From the NCBI GenBank assembly GCA_028699735.1, contig JAQVUB010000021.1, positions 1 to 13,755 of the forward strand: a stretch of DNA of 13,755 bases, given 5' to 3'. The translations under genes and the position numbers were made by a program. A model generated the notes under the pieces. The model saw only the letters and a program-made list of their open reading frames with translations, had not been told where the DNA came from and searched no databases. The DNA comes from Lentisphaeria bacterium. GTDB lineage: Bacteria; Verrucomicrobiota; Lentisphaeria; Oligosphaerales; Oligosphaeraceae. Each line of letters begins with the position of its first letter. The first letter of the stretch is position 1. This document shows positions 1-8,021 of this stretch, one piece after another.

Positions 1-3000
1 AGGTGCGATTCCGGGCGTATGATGAGGGGGGCTATCTGCGCCTTGATTTTACTGCAGAAGAACAGGGCAAAAAGTATGAATCCTATCTGGGAGTCAGCTC
101 AATCCCGGATGGCGAATGGCATAATCTGATCTTTCCGGTGTCCGATGACCCCGCCTGGCGCGGAAAAATCCTTGCCGTCCAGTTAAGCTGGTATGCACAG
201 GGGACAAAGATTGCGCTGCAGAGAGTGAACGCAATTCCAGAAAAAAATTTGGTTCCCTTTGCCGACGCGCTGCAGACCGGTCAGGATTGCATTCTGGAAT
301 TTGTCCGTCCGCGCGGAAATTATCGTTTGAGCTGGCAGGGTGGCCGAAGTCCCGGTGTCGAAGTGAAGTTTTTCGACCTGGACTGGCAGCTTTTGCAGCA
401 GGAGAATCTTGCCGCCGGTCAGGATGCAATGGAAATTCAGGCTCCGGAGCGCACGGTCAGTGCCAGTATCCGGCTGCTTGCATTGTCGGAACAAGGCTAT
501 CCATTGCTGACACTGGAGGAACTGCCCCGCCTGAATATTCCGGCGGCATACTGGCGGGGAAGCTGGATTTGGAATCAGAATGGCTTCGGTCCGGACAATA
601 GCAATGTCTGGTTCCAGAGGGAAATCGAGCTCGAACAAATCCCGGAAGAGGCGACCTTGGTCGCAACCGGTGATGACCTTCTGGAAGTATTCATCAATGG
701 CAGGAGCCTTGGACAAAACTCGAACTGGACGGATGCGCAATGTTTTTCGCTGAGCGGGCATCTGAAGCCGGGCAAAAACTCACTGGTTTTGCGGGTGTTC
801 AACGTGCAGGCCTGGGGCGGCATGCTCTGTGACCTCTATCTGAAAACCGGAGATCAGATTCAGTATATTGTCAGTGATGCGTCATGGCTTTGCCAGGTCG
901 GTGGTGATCGCATTCCGAAAAGGTTTTCGCAACCAGTGATGGTGTTGGGACCAGTACCGGTAGCCCCTTGGGGAACCCGGGTGAATTACCGCTACGTCGG
1001 GCCGATCGGACGAATCCAGATTCTGGAATCGAATGAACAACAGTTTATTGCCAGAATCCTGCAGGCTCCCGCAGTGGACAGCGAGAAACTGCAGTTCCGA
1101 ATCCGGACATCCGACGGGAAGGAAAAAAATCTTCAAGGGCTGGTCGAGCCCTCCACCGGCCACTGGTCCGCCGGAAAAGATATCAAAGTGTGCTATCAGC
1201 TGCCGCCTCAGTACGAAAGCGAAGGGAGCCTCTTTCTCGATACCGAATATCTCCAGGTGGAAAAAGATCAGCCTGTAGGCAGACTCAGCCGAAGAGCAAA
1301 ACCAAAAACGGATTTTCCGGCAGTCCGCATCGAGGGGGCGGGGGCAAGAGCCTGGTTTGTTGCCAATGGCAGGAAGTTGGCTCCGATTTATTATGACATG
1401 CCGGGCACTTTCCGCAGTGAGCCGGAAAGCCGCGATTATCTCGTTCGCAATGCAGTCAGGAGCGGTTCGGATGTCATTCGTTTCGGCACTTCCTTTGATG
1501 ATTTCTGGATGGAGGAAGGTCGTTTTGATTTCAGCCAGCTGGAACGCTGCCAGGAGGTGCTTGCTGCCAATGCACCCGATCTGTTTCAGATCATCATCGT
1601 AAAATGTGTCATGCCGCAATGGTGGCTGAAAAAAAATCCGGATGACGAAACGAGGTATTATGGTGAAAATCCGATTCATCAGCAAAAAGATCGTCAAGCC
1701 CTCGCTTCCAAAAAATATCTGCAGGATGCCGCCATTGCTTTGCGGGCATTTCTGCAGTTCCTGAAAAATTCCCCCTATGCAGATCGGGTGATTGCTATTG
1801 GTTTGTCCGAAGGCTGGAATTCTGAGTGGTTCTGGAGCTATTCGGATGGTCTGAATCAGCCCGCCCGAAGCGGGTTCTCAAAGTCCGATTATGCAACTTT
1901 TCGCAGTTATTTGCGGGAGAAGTATGCAAGCAGCGAGAAGCTTGCACACGCATGGAAGGAGCCTGGGCTGACCTTTGAAACGATCTGCATGCCCACTCCT
2001 GAGGAACAGGATGCAGGCAGTCTGCTGACGATGCTGCAGCCGGAAAAAGATATGCGGCTGATCGACTGGTTTTCCTTTCGCAACAGAGCCATTGCGGAAG
2101 CGATTATCTCTCTGGGCAAGGTAGTCAAAGAGGAGACGCAGGGGAAACTGCTGACCGGTGCCTATTACGGGTATTTGATTGCCTTCAGCAACATTTTTAA
2201 CCGGCTGCAGACGGTTGGTCATCTTGGCATCGAGGAGACAGCCCGTTCGCCGTATGTGGATTTTGTCTGGGCTCCCTCCTTTTACACATGGCGATATCCC
2301 GGAATGAACGACAGCCCGATGCAGCCGGCCGAAGCCTATACTCTGCATGGCAAAATGGTCATTGTCGAACAGGATCTGCGAACTTTCGGCGAAAACAGCA
2401 ATTACGAAATCAAAAACGGGCAGCTGAGCAGCGTTGCACAAAGTGTCGGCGCGATGAACCGTGCATTCGGCATGGCGCTTTCCCGGGGATTGGGGACGCA
2501 TTGGATGGAGATGTATGAACGCTGGTTCAGAGAAGAAGTCCTGCTTGAACTGATCCAGAAACAAATCGACTGCTACCGGTCACTCCCACCGGTGCAGGGC
2601 TTTACCCCCGTGCAAGTCTGTATTGTCAGCGACCAGAAAAGCGCATTTTATGTCAAGCACAATGCCGGCGATGGGGCTCATCGCGCAATGATCGGTGAGC
2701 TGGTGCGGCGTGGCAACGAGCTGGCTGCTCCCTTCCGGCATGTGCTGCTGGCCGATTTACTGGAAGAAAACCGGGTTCCATCACACAAATTCTACATTAT
2801 TACCAACTTGTTTGCTCTAACTGGCGAGCAGCGCGAAAAGCTCCAGCAGCGCTTTGAACGGGAAAAGGCAACGGTGTTGTGGCAGTACGCCCCGGGCGCC
2901 TTCTATCCGGATCAGGGACCCTCTGCGGAATCCATCAGCAAGCTTCTGGGTATCAAAGTGGTCATGGAGGAACGCCTGTACAGCCCGCAAATCCAATTTG

Positions 3001-3425
3001 TCGAAGGTTGGCCAGTGCAAACGTATCGCAATCCAGTTCATTCAGGTCCCTGGTTCTGGCCGGAAAGTGGCTTCAGCAGTGTGCTTGCATGTAATGAGGC
3101 AGGTGCTCCCGCGCTGGTTTTCTGGGAAAATCGTGGAGTACGTCACTACTACAGCTCTCTGATGCATTTGCCGGTGCCAGTATTGCGGCAGATGGCTGTT
3201 GCTTCCGGCGTGCATCTTTACAATTCAGAGGCTGGAGATCCGTTGCATATCGGCAATGATGTGGTATTTTTACATGCCAAGACCGGCGGAGCAAAAACGA
3301 TCCTGCTTCCGGAAGGAATGCAGTTGCGTGCCATTGCCGGCCCCAGGCAGGGAATTCTGCAGTCCGGGCAGAGCTGGCAGGCGCGTTCCGGCCAAAGCTA
3401 CGGCTTCCTTGTCGAAAAACGATGA
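1..3425 (+). CDS. Large multidomain GH42/clan GH-A-like glycoside hydrolase (5' partial)
   Basis: The reading frame is open from the left edge (first whole codon at 3) to TGA at 3423-3425. It begins in the middle of a beta-rich domain, so the true start lies upstream and the GTG at 3 is not a convincing start. In order along the 1140 visible residues: a jelly-roll-like region (about 1-80); a sugar-binding sandwich (about 183-285) resembling the N-terminal domains of alpha-L-rhamnosidases and GH2 enzymes, with a WRGSWIW entry and an ATGDDLLEVFINGR motif; a TIM barrel (about 450-850) with a GH42-type 'W.EEGRFDF' segment; and a GH42-like trimerisation domain (about 865-1010). Candidate catalytic residues are E608 in NSEWFW (acid/base; E603 is the alternative) and E789 in IVEQD (nucleophile). 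Family membership is inferred from fold order and motifs; the substrate (galactoside or other) is unknown. Secretion cannot be judged without the N-terminus. It is probably co-transcribed with the hydrolase gene 131 bp downstream. Confidence 0.85.
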   Translation, partial: VRFRAYDEGGYLRLDFTAEEQGKKYESYLGVSSIPDGEWHNLIFPVSDDPAWRGKILAVQLSWYAQGTKIALQRVNAIPEKNLVPFADALQTGQDCILEFVRPRGNYRLSWQGGRSPGVEVKFFDLDWQLLQQENLAAGQDAMEIQAPERTVSASIRLLALSEQGYPLLTLEELPRLNIPAAYWRGSWIWNQNGFGPDNSNVWFQREIELEQIPEEATLVATGDDLLEVFINGRSLGQNSNWTDAQCFSLSGHLKPGKNSLVLRVFNVQAWGGMLCDLYLKTGDQIQYIVSDASWLCQVGGDRIPKRFSQPVMVLGPVPVAPWGTRVNYRYVGPIGRIQILESNEQQFIARILQAPAVDSEKLQFRIRTSDGKEKNLQGLVEPSTGHWSAGKDIKVCYQLPPQYESEGSLFLDTEYLQVEKDQPVGRLSRRAKPKTDFPAVRIEGAGARAWFVANGRKLAPIYYDMPGTFRSEPESRDYLVRNAVRSGSDVIRFGTSFDDFWMEEGRFDFSQLERCQEVLAANAPDLFQIIIVKCVMPQWWLKKNPDDETRYYGENPIHQQKDRQALASKKYLQDAAIALRAFLQFLKNSPYADRVIAIGLSEGWNSEWFWSYSDGLNQPARSGFSKSDYATFRSYLREKYASSEKLAHAWKEPGLTFETICMPTPEEQDAGSLLTMLQPEKDMRLIDWFSFRNRAIAEAIISLGKVVKEETQGKLLTGAYYGYLIAFSNIFNRLQTVGHLGIEETARSPYVDFVWAPSFYTWRYPGMNDSPMQPAEAYTLHGKMVIVEQDLRTFGENSNYEIKNGQLSSVAQSVGAMNRAFGMALSRGLGTHWMEMYERWFREEVLLELIQKQIDCYRSLPPVQGFTPVQVCIVSDQKSAFYVKHNAGDGAHRAMIGELVRRGNELAAPFRHVLLADLLEENRVPSHKFYIITNLFALTGEQREKLQQRFEREKATVLWQYAPGAFYPDQGPSAESISKLLGIKVVMEERLYSPQIQFVEGWPVQTYRNPVHSGPWFWPESGFSSVLACNEAGAPALVFWENRGVRHYYSSLMHLPVPVLRQMAVASGVHLYNSEAGDPLHIGNDVVFLHAKTGGAKTILLPEGMQLRAIAGPRQGILQSGQSWQARSGQSYGFLVEKR

Positions 3426-3438
3426 GAAGTTTTTAACA

Positions 3439-3465
3439 ACGAAAAGACACGAAAAGACACGAAAA
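3439..3465. repeat. Short tandem repeat, unit GAAAAGACAC
   Basis: Two perfect copies of the 10-bp unit GAAAAGACAC (3441-3450 and 3451-3460) are preceded by AC and followed by a partial third copy (GAAAA). They start 15 bp after the stop of the upstream hydrolase gene. The repeat is asymmetric and forms no hairpin, so it is not an obvious terminator. Similar CACGAA-rich short tandem tracts occur between genes in some environmental bacterial genomes (general recollection, not checked here). The rest of the 3426-3556 spacer shows no convincing promoter, and no Shine-Dalgarno stands before the next gene. Confidence 0.7.
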
Positions 3466-3556
3466 TAATTGAAGGTTCATGCTTTGTCGCATGATTCCTC
3501 GTTGGTAAAATCGCGGGAACTCCAAAGTCACAACTTCAACCTAGAAAATCATAACG

Positions 3557-6136
3557 ATGTCGCAACATCCGCTTCAGCTACAGGATTATTATCCGGCTCC
3601 TTTCTGGTTTTTGAATCATCAACTCGAGGAAGATGAGCTGCGTCTTCAGCTTGAACTGATGAAAGAGCAGGGTATACACGCTTTCTTTATGCATCCGCGC
3701 GCAGGGCTGTTGACTCCGTACGGCTCGCGGAAGTGGTTTGAAATCATTCGCTGGATTGTCGATGAAGCGGAAAAGCTGGGGCTGCAAGCCTGGCTTTATG
3801 ATGAGGATCCCTTTCCTTCGGGCCCCGCTGGCGGACGGATCTTTCTGGATCATCCCGAATTCGCGGCACGGGGGCTGGTATTTCAAGAGCTGCTCCCGGA
3901 TGATGATGGCCGGATTGATGCAGACCTGGGTGAGGGGCGCCTTCTGGAGGCTCTGTCAGTTCGCTGTGATGAGGCGGGTAATGTGCTGGAGAGCCGGGAT
4001 CTTTTTGATGAAGTCGGCGTGTTGCGCACGGATTTTTTCCATACCTTGTGGCGCAGTCCCTATTATGTTCATCTGTTTGGCTTAAGCGAATATCCGCATT
4101 ACCGTGCCGAGACTTTTTTCCCGCATCTTCAATTGCAGACAAAGCTGGACGCCGGCTGGAAGGTCTATATTGTTACAGCAGTGACTGTGGAAGGCTCGAA
4201 ATACCGTTTTATTCCCGACAATCTCAATCCGGATTGTGTACAGGAATTCATCCGCCTGACACATGAAAAATATCGCCAGTACCTCGGGGACAAGTTTGGA
4301 ACTGTGGTACCTGGCATATTCACCGACGAAACGGCCGTTGGAGCGCCCTATCCCTGGACGGAGCGTTTCACTGAAGAATTCTGCAAACGGCGCCATTTTT
4401 CACCTGACAAGCAGTTTCACCGGCTCTTTACCGGAAACAGTCCGGCGAATCAGGAATTTCGTCTGGCTTACTGGGAAACGGTTCAGGAACTCTTTATCGA
4501 GAGTTTTTTCGCACCGGTCAATGACTGGTGCCGTGAACAGGGGCTGGCACTTTGTGGACATGGGATTGCGGAGGAGGATCCGGTCGCTACCACTGGCGGC
4601 ATGAATATCTTCAATCTGCAGAAATATGTCGGTATACCCGGCTTTGACCATATCACCCCGAATATTCCTGACGGTAAAAAGTTCAAGTCTCTCAATCTTG
4701 GCGGAAAACTGGTTGCCTCTGCAGCCGAGCAGATTGGTGAGCATCGGGTGCAGAGTGAGTGTTTTGGCTGCAATGCCTATAATTTCGGGCATGACGGCAT
4801 GAAACGGAACCTGCACTGGCTCTATTCCCTGGGAGTCAACTGGCTGGTGCCACATGGCTTCCATTATTCCTACGATGGACGACGCAAAGACGATGCCGGA
4901 AAATCCTTCTTTTTCCAGTCACCGGATTACCCGCAATTTCATCGCTTCGGGGAATACGCCGCCCGTCTGGGATGCCTGCTCGGAGAATCCCGCAGCCATA
5001 CCCGGCTCTGCGTCCTGTACCCGGAAAAAACGTTCCGTCGTCTGATACCGGGTCAGCGAGCGGAAGCCATCGAGAAGCGTGAGCAGCTTTATGATTGCCT
5101 TCAGTTCCTGCTCGATCATCAGCTGCAATTTGACCTTACGGACGAACAGAGCCTGCAAAAAGCCACCTTTAGTAAGGGCAAATTCCAGTGTGGAAATTGC
5201 ACCTATAACCAACTGCTGCTTCCTTTTCAGGTTGAGAATGAATGTCTGGGGAAACTGGATCAATACCAGATACCCGTTTTGAAATATCCTCAGGATGCAC
5301 CAGGCCTCCTCGCAAATCCGGATTTCAAGTTTTTGGAGGCGGAGAGCGGGGCTGATGCGCAAGGCCTGATGATTCAATACCGTCGCAATGCTGTTGGGCG
5401 ACTGTTGTATATTTTCAATAATCGAAACAGCCTGCGCCGGTTGCGTCTTGCGCTGTATTCGGAGCCCGGGGTAAATCGATATTATTATGATATTGAATCA
5501 GATACCCGCATGGGTCTTGACAACCCGGACACGGTTTTTGAGCTGGCGCCTTACGGTGCTCTGGTCATTGAACTGCGCATGCAGGCACTGCCTAATGCTG
5601 TTCCGTATCGTGCTGCCACTCCTGCACAACTGGATTTGTTCTGTCTCAGCCAGCCGGAATGGGATTATATTCCGCCAGTTCCAGGTCTGCTGCATGCCTT
5701 CCGTGACTGGCAGTGGCGCTTCAATGGTCAGGACTATGGGTCTCGGCGCTATGCCCTGTTGCGAGAAGTGGCTGGCACAACCGGCAATTACCCCAAAATC
5801 ATGCATCCGCGCCCAATCTTTGATCAGGCTCCATCAGTACCCATTCCATATCCCGGAAACCTGCAACTGTCCAGTTCGTTCCGCCTGGAGAAAATCCCCG
5901 CAGGACTCGTGCTGCTTGCGGAAAATGACAGTTTTGCCGGGAAAGCAGAAGTACGCCTGAATGGGCAATCCCTGCCGCCCTTCACCAGAAAACGCGTTTA
6001 TGATCCCTGGAATATCGTCAGTGAAATCACCTCATTATGCCAGGTAGGGGAGAATATTCTGACCATTACCTGGCCGGCAGCGGGGGAATTCGACGGCCTT
6101 AACAGCATGCTTTACTTGATGACTGACGAGGGCTGA
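3557..6136 (+). CDS. GH106-like (alpha-L-rhamnosidase-type) glycoside hydrolase, leaderless
   Basis: This is an 859-residue protein whose N-terminus carries the hallmark opening of GH106-like hydrolases: PAPFWFLNHQLEEDEL, then GIHAFFMHPRAGL and WLYDEDPFPSGPAGG. GH106 enzymes are inverting alpha-L-rhamnosidases. Candidate acidic catalytic residues are E258 (or D257) in GIFTDE and E401 in VQSECFG, assigned by analogy with the family. A CGHGIAEEDP stretch and a NWLVPHGFHYSYDGRR stretch lie in the barrel core. The C-terminal ~90 residues form a galactose-binding-like beta sandwich (AEVRLNGQSL, then a conserved ending around NSMLYLM). The N-terminus (MSQHPLQLQDYYPAPF) has no hydrophobic segment, so a cytoplasmic location is likely, implying action on imported oligosaccharides. 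It is somewhat short for GH106 proteins, which often exceed 900 residues. ATG at 3557 is chosen because the conserved motifs begin about 13 residues later; no Shine-Dalgarno is visible before it. Linkage specificity is unproven and rhamnosidase is the best guess. Confidence 0.85.
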   Translation: MSQHPLQLQDYYPAPFWFLNHQLEEDELRLQLELMKEQGIHAFFMHPRAGLLTPYGSRKWFEIIRWIVDEAEKLGLQAWLYDEDPFPSGPAGGRIFLDHPEFAARGLVFQELLPDDDGRIDADLGEGRLLEALSVRCDEAGNVLESRDLFDEVGVLRTDFFHTLWRSPYYVHLFGLSEYPHYRAETFFPHLQLQTKLDAGWKVYIVTAVTVEGSKYRFIPDNLNPDCVQEFIRLTHEKYRQYLGDKFGTVVPGIFTDETAVGAPYPWTERFTEEFCKRRHFSPDKQFHRLFTGNSPANQEFRLAYWETVQELFIESFFAPVNDWCREQGLALCGHGIAEEDPVATTGGMNIFNLQKYVGIPGFDHITPNIPDGKKFKSLNLGGKLVASAAEQIGEHRVQSECFGCNAYNFGHDGMKRNLHWLYSLGVNWLVPHGFHYSYDGRRKDDAGKSFFFQSPDYPQFHRFGEYAARLGCLLGESRSHTRLCVLYPEKTFRRLIPGQRAEAIEKREQLYDCLQFLLDHQLQFDLTDEQSLQKATFSKGKFQCGNCTYNQLLLPFQVENECLGKLDQYQIPVLKYPQDAPGLLANPDFKFLEAESGADAQGLMIQYRRNAVGRLLYIFNNRNSLRRLRLALYSEPGVNRYYYDIESDTRMGLDNPDTVFELAPYGALVIELRMQALPNAVPYRAATPAQLDLFCLSQPEWDYIPPVPGLLHAFRDWQWRFNGQDYGSRRYALLREVAGTTGNYPKIMHPRPIFDQAPSVPIPYPGNLQLSSSFRLEKIPAGLVLLAENDSFAGKAEVRLNGQSLPPFTRKRVYDPWNIVSEITSLCQVGENILTITWPAAGEFDGLNSMLYLMTDEG

Positions 6137-6157
6137 AACTGCTACGAAAGTACAGTT
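6137..6157. terminator. Hairpin filling the convergent gap; possible bidirectional terminator
   Basis: The 19 bp between the two convergent stop codons, plus two bases of the minus-strand stop, fold as AACTG-c-TAC-GAAA-GTA-CAGTT. That is an 8-bp stem with one bulged C and a GAAA tetraloop of the GNRA class when read on the plus strand. There is no T tract on either side, so classic intrinsic termination is not supported. A role as a transcript-end stabiliser or a U-less terminator for both transcripts is inference. Confidence 0.45.
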
Positions 6158-8021
6158 ACCTGACTGCGGTGATTTTAACCACGTATGCATTCGAGGAACC
6201 ATCCAGTGTGACGGCAATACGCCCGGCTTCCTGAATCTTGAAGGCGGCCTTTTTCCAGTTCCGGTCAGCAGTTCCACGGGCCAGGACGGAGCATCTGTTT
6301 CCTCCAGGCGGAATCTTTGCGGTGAAGTGGATTTCATGGTTCGCTGCACCCGCTTTGTCGCACAGGATGCTTACGAAATGCTCTCCAGTGGAATTTTGGA
6401 AAATTTCGCCTTTCAGGCCAATTTCGATGGAAAGTGGAGAATGCTCCAGCAGAATCCGGCTGCCGTGCAGGGCTTGGATCAACGGCATATATTTGCCGAA
6501 GAGAATTTTTATTTCCTTGCTGAAAGGGGGCGGGTTCTGGAGTGTGGATGAGCCTCCAACGCTGATGGCTCCTGCGGTCAGCAGTGCATAGCGGAACATG
6601 CTTTCGACTTTTTCCGGATCGGTCGGATAGGCATGCAGCAACAGCGGTTTTTTCATGCAGAGATATTTCAGGGTTTCGGAAAGTCCTTCGACTCCTTCGG
6701 CCATGATGCCATCGGCATATCGGGCAATTCCGAGATGGAAAGGGCCATTGGCCAGAATTGGTTTTCCGGCACGGTGCAGGATTTTGGCAAGCAGGCTGGC
6801 ATGTTTGACGTACGATTGTCCGAAGGAGTAGACCGGGCGGTTGTCGACTGCGCTGCGGCCGTCATCATGCGCGAAATCGTCGAAGAAGTAGCAGAGCTGG
6901 TCGAGAAAAATTCCGTCAATATCCGGATATTGGCGCAGAAAACGCTGAATCATCTTTTTTACGTGCTGGCCGAATGGGGTGGAGGGATCGGCATTGACCA
7001 TGCAGCATTCCTTCCAGGCAGGATAGTGGTGTCCGTAACGGTCTCTGGCCATCGAAGAAGCAAAATGCTTTTCCGCCCAGGGAAGGAACGCATCGCCAGA
7101 AATCTGCAGATAGAGCAAAGCCTTTATTCCGTTCTTTTGCAGGCAGGAAATCTGATCATTGATCCTTTTGCGGGTGATTTTTCCGGGTATTTCTTTGGCC
7201 AGGGCCGGATAATCATGCAGTACGACACTGTCCCAGGAATCCATTTCCGGTGCATATTCCCCGTAAAACGGGAAATGATTATGCAGTTCGGAGACATTCA
7301 TCCCGCTTTTCCGGATATATTTTTCATTGGTAAAGGGGTTGCTGATGCCGAAAACAGTCATTTCTTTGAGCGCCGGAATCTTCGGATAGAAGAATTCAGG
7401 GAAGAGTTCGATAAACTTTGCCAGGGCAGGGCGGTAACAACCGCTGTGAGCGTAGAAAATCAACTCGACTTCAACGGGATGTTCAGGGGAAAGTGCAAGA
7501 TCTTCAAAACAGACATGGATTCCCTTGCCATAGTAGTGATCAATGTCAAAGGCCAGTCGCCCACCGGGAAAAACGGCTGGATCGCAGGCAATGGTCAGAC
7601 CATAGTTCTTCTCAGCATGATACAGCGACAGCAAAGGCAGAACCGTCCCGTAACAGACATCGGCATAGTATACCTTCCGGGCACCGGCAAAATAAATCGT
7701 TTCCGGAAAATCCAGCCGACCGGTAAACACATTCCAGCCTGATAGTCCGCCGCCCTGTCCGGGATATTCAAGGAGGATATCCAGCGAGACAGAACGATAA
7801 GCGCATCCTTTCTGCGCTTCGATCCGGAATTTCCTCCGGATCGTCCCTTTTGTTCGAGAAACCGTTTCGCTCAGCGTCCAATCCGGAGATTGCTCATCAG
7901 CGGCATAGAACCGCCTTGTGAAATCATCCCGCACCGTGACCGTGCCTGCGCGCAAGGCAACCCCGCCCGGGATTCCGAATTCCCCATCAGTATACTTTAG
8001 TTTTTTGAGATTTTTTTTCAT
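6156..8021 (-). CDS. Leaderless TIM-barrel glycoside hydrolase-like protein, family not recognised
   Basis: This 621-residue protein has a beta-rich N-terminal region (about 1-220), then a TIM-barrel-like catalytic region (about 225-520), and a small C-terminal beta domain (about 530-621). The barrel holds a DGIFLDQ strand end (D369, D374) followed by an acidic loop (CYFFDDFAHDDG), and later ADGIMAEGVEG (E442). A strand-4 Asp plus a strand-6 acid recalls retaining alpha-glycosidases of the GH36/GH31/GH97 kind, and D374 and E442 are the best catalytic candidates; this is inference. It could equally belong to an uncharacterised family. The start MKKNLKKLKYTDGEF is basic but not hydrophobic, so no signal peptide is present and the protein is probably cytoplasmic. 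The ATG at 8021 is the only convincing start. It lies 35 bp inside the end of the upstream gene and has no Shine-Dalgarno, which suggests translational coupling. It is the last gene of the minus-strand operon. Confidence 0.85.
   Translation of the reverse strand: MKKNLKKLKYTDGEFGIPGGVALRAGTVTVRDDFTRRFYAADEQSPDWTLSETVSRTKGTIRRKFRIEAQKGCAYRSVSLDILLEYPGQGGGLSGWNVFTGRLDFPETIYFAGARKVYYADVCYGTVLPLLSLYHAEKNYGLTIACDPAVFPGGRLAFDIDHYYGKGIHVCFEDLALSPEHPVEVELIFYAHSGCYRPALAKFIELFPEFFYPKIPALKEMTVFGISNPFTNEKYIRKSGMNVSELHNHFPFYGEYAPEMDSWDSVVLHDYPALAKEIPGKITRKRINDQISCLQKNGIKALLYLQISGDAFLPWAEKHFASSMARDRYGHHYPAWKECCMVNADPSTPFGQHVKKMIQRFLRQYPDIDGIFLDQLCYFFDDFAHDDGRSAVDNRPVYSFGQSYVKHASLLAKILHRAGKPILANGPFHLGIARYADGIMAEGVEGLSETLKYLCMKKPLLLHAYPTDPEKVESMFRYALLTAGAISVGGSSTLQNPPPFSKEIKILFGKYMPLIQALHGSRILLEHSPLSIEIGLKGEIFQNSTGEHFVSILCDKAGAANHEIHFTAKIPPGGNRCSVLARGTADRNWKKAAFKIQEAGRIAVTLDGSSNAYVVKITAVR

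Noticed and set aside
882..1697. 271-codon minus-strand open frame inside the first hydrolase gene
   Set aside because: Antisense to a well-supported coding region, with no domain features of its own.
3477..3494. TCATGC-N6-GCATGA hairpin in the spacer between the two plus-strand genes
   Set aside because: The stem is only 6 bp, with no T tract and no good promoter or riboswitch context; chance is likely.
3485..3511. Possible promoter (TTGTCG, TAAAAT) before the GH106-like gene
   Set aside because: The spacer is 15 bp and both boxes are poor matches; co-transcription with the upstream gene is simpler.
6633..7742. 369-codon plus-strand open frame opposite the leaderless hydrolase gene
   Set aside because: It is fully antisense to a gene with clear barrel motifs, shows no recognisable domain, and its composition looks like a reverse-frame shadow.
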